Positions 58,957 to 64,000 of a stretch of 64,000 nt of DNA are shown piece after piece (the stretch's first letter is position 1; each line of letters begins with the position of its first letter). The stretch covers positions 115,782 through 179,781 of the forward strand of contig NZ_CAIJDP010000058.1 in assembly GCF_903819435.1 (NCBI RefSeq). The letters run 5' to 3'. Under the pieces are notes generated by a model. That model was not told the origin of the DNA. It made no database searches and saw only the letters and a list, made by a program, of their open reading frames with translations. This DNA is from Flavobacterium salmonis (GTDB lineage Bacteria > Bacteroidota > Bacteroidia > Flavobacteriales > Flavobacteriaceae). The position numbers and the translations under genes were made by a program.

Positions 58957-58986
58957 TTGGATTTCTCAAAAAACGGCGTATCTTTG
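58957..58986 (+). promoter_or_regulatory. Textbook promoter of the initiator tRNA
   Basis: TTG (58957-58959), 19 bases, then TATCTTTG (58979-58986): an exact match to the Bacteroidota TTG-N19-TAnnTTTG consensus. Transcription would start near 58993, about 6 bases before the tRNA. Confidence 0.9.
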
Positions 58987-58998
58987 CACCCGAAACAT

Positions 58999-59071
58999 CG
59001 CGGGATAGAGCAGTAGGCAGCTCGTCGGGCTCATAACCCGAAGGTCACAGGTTCGAGTCCTGTTCCCGCTA
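58999..59071 (+). tRNA. Initiator tRNA-Met (anticodon CAU)
   Basis: 73-base cloverleaf with anticodon loop CUCAUAA. The anticodon stem has three consecutive G-C pairs (CGGG/CCCG region) and the first acceptor pair is unpaired (C1 against U72), both initiator hallmarks. No encoded CCA. It is a solo transcript ended by a hairpin. Confidence 0.95.
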
Positions 59072-59077
59072 CTACTT

Positions 59078-59108
59078 GGGACAAAGAAGAAATTTTCTTC
59101 TTTGTCCC
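59078..59108 (+). terminator. Strong terminator after the initiator tRNA
   Basis: GGGACAAAGAAGAAA and TTTCTTCTTTGTCCC pair perfectly, followed by a run of six T at 59109-59114. Confidence 0.95.
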
Positions 59109-59173
59109 TTTTTTATATCCCCATTCTAACAAGTTTATTAACTCTACATCCGCCAGCTTATAATAAAAAGAAA

Positions 59174-59193
59174 AGCAGCCTTCGCAGGCTACT
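59174..59193 (-). terminator. Terminator after the OmpA-family gene
   Basis: AGCAGCCT and AGGCTACT pair with one G-U in the reverse-strand RNA; the reverse strand continues TTTTCTTTTTATTA. Confidence 0.7.
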
Positions 59194-59264
59194 TTTTTAA
59201 TAATAATTATTAATAACTAAATCAATATTTCCTAAATACTCTAGGTATAATTTATATCTCTTAA

Positions 59265-61265
59265 CTACATACTAATAATGATGAATTCGCTACGTCTGTT
59301 TAACTGATGTTGTTTTTCTGTACATTTTACCCCATCAGCACATTTATTTACTAATTGGGTTTCTCCGTATCCCTTTGCTGTTAATCTACTGGCATCAATT
59401 CCTTTTTTTAACAGCCAGTTTTTTGTTGATTGTGCTCTTTTTTCAGATAAAATCTGATTATTTAAGGCTGACTGACGACTATCTGTGTGCGAACGAATAT
59501 CAAGTTTCATGGTTGGATATTGATTTAAAACATCAACAAGTTTTTTCAATTGAGGCTCTGATACTTTTTTAATTGTCGCCTTACCCAAATCAAAAAAGTT
59601 CATTGGCAGATGCAGTAATTTTGCTAAATCTATTCCTTCTTTTACAGCTTCCGGTTTTATTAACGTAGCAGGTATTTTTTTTGTTTCAATTTGTTTAGCT
59701 ACAATGGGTACAAATATTTTTTCCAATAAAATCTGCAAAGTAGTATTGCCTGTTCTTTTATTGATGGTTACTGAAACAGTCTTTGTTTCATAACCATTTC
59801 TTGAAATTCTCATGGAATATTTTTTTCCACAGATCACTTTAGGGAATACATAATTCCCTTTTTCATCCGAAGAAACTGTTACTACAGAATTGGAATTTTC
59901 TTCAAATAATATAAGGGATGCATTGGCAAGTATTTCATTTGATTCAGCATCAACAACAGTGCCGGCTAAATCTTGTTCGCAGATTAATCTTTTGGTTTCA
60001 GTGAATCGGTAAATATCATCTAAGCCATTCCCATTTTCTCTATTTGAGGTAAAGAAGCCACTTCTGCTTTTACTATTAATTACAAAAGCAAAATCATCTT
60101 GTTTGCTATTTACCGGTTTTCCAACATTTTGAACTTCTTCAAAACTCAAATCTGAATTTATTTTGGAAACAAATATATCAAGACCACCTAAACCCGGTCT
60201 TCCGTCAGTGGCAAAATACAATTCGTTATCTCCTGAAATAAAAGGAAAAGTTTCTCTTCCTTCTGTATTTATTTCAGTTCCTAAATTTTCAGGTTTTCCA
60301 AATGTTCCATCTTCATTTATACTTACTTTAAACAAATCCGATTGCCCAAACGTTCCAGGCATATCTGATGCAAAATACAATGTTTTTTCATCCGGGCTTA
60401 AAGCAGCATGCGCTACACTATATTGGTCACTATTAAAAGGAAGTTCTGTAATATTCTGCCATTGATCCTGAATTAACGTTGCTTTGTAAAGTTTTAAGAG
60501 TGTAACTTTCTTTTCGTCTTTTCGCCTTTTACCATCCAAATAATTATTTCTGGTAAAATACATTGTTTTCCCATCCTGAGTAAAAACAGGTGTCGATTCA
60601 TTAAACTTTGAGTTAATATTCTTTTGAAAACGCTCTGGAGTACCAACACTTCCGTCAGGCATTAAAGCTGCTGAATATAAATTTGTAAAAGATTTATTCG
60701 TCCATTTGAACGTTTTTTTTGCAACTCCACCTGTATCACGAGCCGAAGCAAAAACTAATTTATCATTTAGAATCGTAGTGCCATAATCTGATAAAGCTGA
60801 ATTTATTCCGGCATCAGCAATTTCAAAACGGTTCGAATTGGCTTTTATCTCTTCTAAATAATTTTTATTAATATCAAATAATATTCCGCGTTTATCAGTG
60901 TTTATCTTTTTATTGAACTCGGTTAATATTTCGTCTGCTTTTTTATAATTCCCTGCTGCCTTAAGACATTGGGCATAGCGATAAAGATATTCAGGTTCTT
61001 GTTCTGCATTCAAATCAAAAAGCTGATCGTACCATTTTACAGCTTTAGTCAATTCTGCATTAAAATAATAGGCATTGCCTAATCGCTGAAATATCTTTTC
61101 ATCTTTATATCCTTTTTCTGCAGCTTTTTCATATACCTCAATAGCATCTACAAACTGGTATCTATCGTATTTTTTATCAGCATCAGCCGTTTCATTTTTT
61201 TGTCCAATTGCTGTCAAAACCATCATAAAGAACAAAGCTGTATAACTTATTTTTTTAATTTTCAT
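59265..61265 (-). CDS. OmpA-family protein with PD40 repeats (PorE-like)
   Basis: This 666-residue protein has a signal peptide (to about residue 21), TPR-like repeats at about 25-135, and WD40/PD40 beta-propeller repeats at about 150-420 (STPVFTQDGKTMYFTR, HAALSPDEKTLYFASD). A carboxypeptidase-like regulatory domain lies at about 430-515, and an OmpA peptidoglycan-binding domain ends the protein (LDIRSHTDSRQSALNNQILSEKRA). PorE of the type IX secretion system has this same order, but OmpA proteins paired with SprF paralogues share it too. It lies 12 bases from the SprF-like gene. Confidence 0.88.
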   Translation of the reverse strand: MKIKKISYTALFFMMVLTAIGQKNETADADKKYDRYQFVDAIEVYEKAAEKGYKDEKIFQRLGNAYYFNAELTKAVKWYDQLFDLNAEQEPEYLYRYAQCLKAAGNYKKADEILTEFNKKINTDKRGILFDINKNYLEEIKANSNRFEIADAGINSALSDYGTTILNDKLVFASARDTGGVAKKTFKWTNKSFTNLYSAALMPDGSVGTPERFQKNINSKFNESTPVFTQDGKTMYFTRNNYLDGKRRKDEKKVTLLKLYKATLIQDQWQNITELPFNSDQYSVAHAALSPDEKTLYFASDMPGTFGQSDLFKVSINEDGTFGKPENLGTEINTEGRETFPFISGDNELYFATDGRPGLGGLDIFVSKINSDLSFEEVQNVGKPVNSKQDDFAFVINSKSRSGFFTSNRENGNGLDDIYRFTETKRLICEQDLAGTVVDAESNEILANASLILFEENSNSVVTVSSDEKGNYVFPKVICGKKYSMRISRNGYETKTVSVTINKRTGNTTLQILLEKIFVPIVAKQIETKKIPATLIKPEAVKEGIDLAKLLHLPMNFFDLGKATIKKVSEPQLKKLVDVLNQYPTMKLDIRSHTDSRQSALNNQILSEKRAQSTKNWLLKKGIDASRLTAKGYGETQLVNKCADGVKCTEKQHQLNRRSEFIIISM

Positions 61266-61277
61266 AGCAATTGAATA

Positions 61278-62189
61278 TTAGAAGAATCTTGGTGAAGTAA
61301 TACTTCTGTAACTGTTAAACAAATCAAATCGAAGGAAAACCTCGTGTGAACCTGAATTAAATTTTTGCAACCTTGTAGTTTCATGGTCGTATCCATACCC
61401 AATATATAACCCTTCTGTAACCTGAAAACCTGCCATCGCACTTAATGAAGCACTCCAGCGATATCCAACTCCTACAACAAATTTATCGTTAAACATAAAA
61501 TTTCCGGAAACATCTACTTGTAATGGCGCTCCCTGAACCAGTTTGGTCAATAATGCTGGTTTAAATTTGATATATTCCAAATCATCCAAATTAAACACAT
61601 AGCCCGCTATAAAATAGTAATTTATCTTTTCTTTAAAAATAGCGACATCATCATTATTATAACGATTGGTTTCGATAAAATTAGGGACAGAGAAACCTAA
61701 ATAAGCTTTATCAGAATGCCAGTAAATCCCCGCTCCTATGTTTGGAGAAAATTTCCCGTCCATATTTTGAAATTGAGGATCTCCCTGATCTTTTGCATCT
61801 AATTTGTTCACATCAAGATTAAATAAATTAGCCGTGGCTTTAATTCCAAATGAAAGTTTAAAAGTATCTGAAGTAGGAATTGTATAAGACAAATCGGTAG
61901 AAACAGTAGTTTCATTCGTTGGTCCGATTCTGTCATTTACAATAGAGACTCCTAATCCTAAACTTTCACGATTTAAGGGTGTATTCACAGATAGTGTATT
62001 AGTGGTCGGTGCACCATCAAGTCCAACCCATTGGGAACGATGCAATCCAAAAATACTCAAGACACCACGCGAACCAGCATAAGCAGGATTTACATTGATC
62101 GTATTGTACATATATTGTGTATACTGTGAATCTTGCTGAGCAAAACTCAAAGCAGAAAAAAACATAAAAACTAAAACTAATTTTTTCAT
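61278..62189 (-). CDS. SprF/PorP-family type IX secretion membrane protein
   Basis: The start is placed at ATG 62189 (MKKLVLVFMFFSALSFAQQ), giving 303 residues with a signal peptide; a longer frame adds 15 residues. The family motif NPAYAGSRG and the barrel pattern (GLHRSQWVGLDGAPTTNTLS) identify PorP/SprF. SprF-like proteins are T9SS outer-membrane factors that often serve one adjacent adhesin, here the large protein upstream. Together with the OmpA protein it forms a dedicated secretion cassette. Confidence 0.9.
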   Translation of the reverse strand: MKKLVLVFMFFSALSFAQQDSQYTQYMYNTINVNPAYAGSRGVLSIFGLHRSQWVGLDGAPTTNTLSVNTPLNRESLGLGVSIVNDRIGPTNETTVSTDLSYTIPTSDTFKLSFGIKATANLFNLDVNKLDAKDQGDPQFQNMDGKFSPNIGAGIYWHSDKAYLGFSVPNFIETNRYNNDDVAIFKEKINYYFIAGYVFNLDDLEYIKFKPALLTKLVQGAPLQVDVSGNFMFNDKFVVGVGYRWSASLSAMAGFQVTEGLYIGYGYDHETTRLQKFNSGSHEVFLRFDLFNSYRSITSPRFF

Positions 62190-62241
62190 TTTATCATTTT
62201 TATCAAATGACTTACTACAAATACAGTAAGTCATTTCTTTA

Positions 62242-64000
62242 TTAATTGCTTAGATATAAATATCCTGCTGATTCATGCTGCTTCGCATTACTATCTTTAT
62301 ATTTTAAAATATAAAAATAGGTTCCTACAGGTAATTTCTCTGATTGTTTAATTGTTGTTCTTCCTTCTGAAATTCCTTTGAAATTCCCGTTACTATTATC
62401 ATAACGGTCTCTTGAAAATACCAGGACACCCCAACGATTATAAATCTCAATAGTGTTGTCAGGATAACATTCAATGCCTCTAATATTAAGTTCATCATTC
62501 AAATTATCATTATTAGGAGAAACAGCGTTAAATACTTTAATAACACAACCTTCTATATTTGATACTGTTGGATTATCATCAGCATTATTTTTATCATCTG
62601 ATTTATCTTCAACAATAACACCTAATGGACTTTGACCTGTTACAGAAGCCTGATTTGTTACACTTCCATTATTGATGTCACTTTGCGAAATAGAATATGT
62701 CGCTGTAAATGTATGCTCATCTGATTCACCAATTTGTAAACTAATTGGCTGTCCTGATAATACAATTCCTGGCAAATTATCTGTAACTTTTATTCCGGAC
62801 AATGGAACATTTCCTGTATTTGTAATCTTAAAGTTATAGGTAATCGTTTCACCTGCATTTGCATATCCGCTATTATCCTCATCATTAAATGTTGCTGTTT
62901 TAATAATTGCAATCGACGGAGCTTCAACAAAAACTTTTAATACAGCAGTAGTACAATTATTTGAACCAGCTTTTTCGCAAATCTCATAGACTACTTCATA
63001 AGTACCTCCTGGAGTATTTGGCAATATATTTACCGTACCATCTGAATTAAATTCAAAATATGTAAAGGTTGTTTTCTGTTGAATATTAACATCAGAAGGA
63101 TCTATTTTCAATCCATTTCTTAAATCATTATCCAGAACATTTATAAATTCTAATGAACCATTTATCCCATCTGGTGAAGCTTCATCATCATTTGCAATTA
63201 AAACAATACTCGTATCGCTAATGGTCGCCGTACCTATCGCAGTTGTATTGGCAGTCGATCCAGCTGTTATAGTACCTGTTAGGCTAAAAGTTTCAGGTGC
63301 TTCATTAATAGCATCAATTAGAATAGGGACACTTACCGTTACACTAGTACTTCCTGCCGGAATAGTTACCGTAGTGCTTATTAATGTATAATCAAGAGAC
63401 CCAGCTGTACCGTTTGCAGTGATAACATTAATTACTGTATCTACTGAACTTACTCCGCTAAGACTAACTGTGAATACTGCTGGGCTGCCCTCACTTACCG
63501 TTAGATTTGAAATACTCAGTGTTGGAACCCCATTACTATCGGTAATAGTTCCTGTTCCACTTACTGTTATATTGCTTGTAGTGCCACTAGTTATCGTTCC
63601 TGTTAAAGTAAATGTCTCACTAGGCTCATGAATGGCATCGCTCAATATTGGAATACTTACCGTTGCACTTGTGCTACCTGCAGGAATAATTACTGTTGTA
63701 TTCACAGATGTGTAATCAAGAGAACCAGCTGTACCGTTTGTAGTGACAACATTAATTACTGTATCTACTGAACTCGGCACATCCAAACTTACCGTAAATA
63801 CTGCATTCGTACCTTCTACAGTCGTAGGAGTAGAGATACTTACTGTTGGGGTGGTCTCATCATCAGTGATCGTTACCGTTGCCTGCTGAACGCCGTTTTC
63901 TGTAGCTCCTGTAACATTCGTGATATCGATGATTACGGTTTCATTTCCTTCGTACAGGGTATCATCGGCCGGATCAATAGTGATCGTACCGGTCAATTGG
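62242..64000 (-). CDS. Large Calx-beta adhesin with T9SS type B sorting domain (5' end outside window)
   Basis: The 584-plus residues seen are the C-terminal part; the frame runs off the window end, and its first in-window codon is TTG, not a start. Calx-beta-like modules (about 108 residues each, with NGTAGSLDYT and TIPAGSTS motifs) fill the first 270 residues. A DUF11-like CARDB-type segment follows (TNTGNVPLSGIKVTDN). The last 90 residues match the gliding-motility-associated type B C-terminal domain (SPNNDNLNDELNIRG, NRWGVLVF, GTYFYILKY). It would be secreted by T9SS and attached or released. The SprF-like gene is next downstream. Confidence 0.92.
   Translation of the reverse strand, partial: QLTGTITIDPADDTLYEGNETVIIDITNVTGATENGVQQATVTITDDETTPTVSISTPTTVEGTNAVFTVSLDVPSSVDTVINVVTTNGTAGSLDYTSVNTTVIIPAGSTSATVSIPILSDAIHEPSETFTLTGTITSGTTSNITVSGTGTITDSNGVPTLSISNLTVSEGSPAVFTVSLSGVSSVDTVINVITANGTAGSLDYTLISTTVTIPAGSTSVTVSVPILIDAINEAPETFSLTGTITAGSTANTTAIGTATISDTSIVLIANDDEASPDGINGSLEFINVLDNDLRNGLKIDPSDVNIQQKTTFTYFEFNSDGTVNILPNTPGGTYEVVYEICEKAGSNNCTTAVLKVFVEAPSIAIIKTATFNDEDNSGYANAGETITYNFKITNTGNVPLSGIKVTDNLPGIVLSGQPISLQIGESDEHTFTATYSISQSDINNGSVTNQASVTGQSPLGVIVEDKSDDKNNADDNPTVSNIEGCVIKVFNAVSPNNDNLNDELNIRGIECYPDNTIEIYNRWGVLVFSRDRYDNSNGNFKGISEGRTTIKQSEKLPVGTYFYILKYKDSNAKQHESAGYLYLSN
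63391..63450. repeat. Calx-beta module DNA repeat, unit 1
   Basis: This 60-base block matches 63715-63774 at 57 of 60 positions, with an offset of 324 bases (108 codons, one Calx-beta module). Confidence 0.85.
63715..63774. repeat. Calx-beta module DNA repeat, unit 2
   Basis: Partner of 63391-63450 (57/60 identical). Spacing in whole codons means recombination between units would keep the frame. Confidence 0.85.

Overview
The window is a 64 kb piece of an AT-rich chromosome from a Flavobacterium-like member of the Bacteroidota. The evidence is direct: TTG-N19-TAnnTTTG promoters, a type IX secretion (T9SS) type B sorting domain, a SprF/PorP protein, TonB-dependent receptors with an N-terminal carboxypeptidase-like domain, DUF2851 and DUF3467 proteins, a TamL-like lipoprotein beside TamB, and ribosomal and polymerase proteins of flavobacterial type. 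Almost everything is chromosomal housekeeping. I see no prophage, insertion sequence, CRISPR array or plasmid module.

Layout. 1-3.9 kb: an exosortase and its single VIT-domain substrate with a PEP-like C-terminal signal, which I recognise as an exosortase N (XrtN) pair. 3.9-8.3 kb: MoxR ATPase, a SurA-type chaperone and release factor 3. 8.5-22.6 kb: the reverse-strand information-processing block, read as tRNA-Thr, tRNA-Tyr, tRNA-Thr, tuf, tRNA-Trp, secE, nusG, rplK, rplA, rplJ, rplL, rpoB, rpoC and a DUF3467 gene, with structured spacers at tuf/tRNA-Trp, rplL/rpoB and rpoB/rpoC. 22.3-26 kb: hpf, a XerC-like recombinase, rpsU, an acyl-CoA dehydrogenase and a helix-hairpin-helix protein. 26.3-30 kb: an amino-acid permease, a PspC-like protein, DUF2851 and a DnaQ-like exonuclease. 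30-39.5 kb: TamL-TamB outer-membrane assembly genes, a GSCFA protein with a heptamer repeat in its coding sequence, and a lipoprotein. 39.8-46.4 kb: an ABC exporter, a GxxExxY gene broken by one in-frame stop and bracketed by a 25-bp inverted repeat, alaS, an M23 peptidase and a MerR-like regulator. 46.4-48.4 kb: LemA and two TPM proteins.

48.4-52.6 kb is the most intriguing locus: an Rrf2 regulator, an unannotated 36-codon ORF ending Met-Met-Cys-Met-Cys-Trp, a TonB-dependent receptor and a DUF2490 protein. I infer a sulfur- or metal-responsive uptake unit whose small ORF is either a leader peptide or a peptide product. 52.7-59 kb holds an outer-membrane beta-barrel protein, the ribosome-assembly GTPases Der and Era, and between them a CHAP-domain protein flanked by two inverted copies of a hairpin repeat. 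An initiator tRNA-Met with a textbook promoter follows. 59.2-64 kb is a T9SS-linked cluster: an OmpA/PD40 protein, a SprF-like protein and the C-terminal part of a large Calx-beta adhesin that runs off the window.

Protein families were recognised by eye; no database search was run. Start codons were moved inward where the longest frame used TTG or overran a clear signal peptide.
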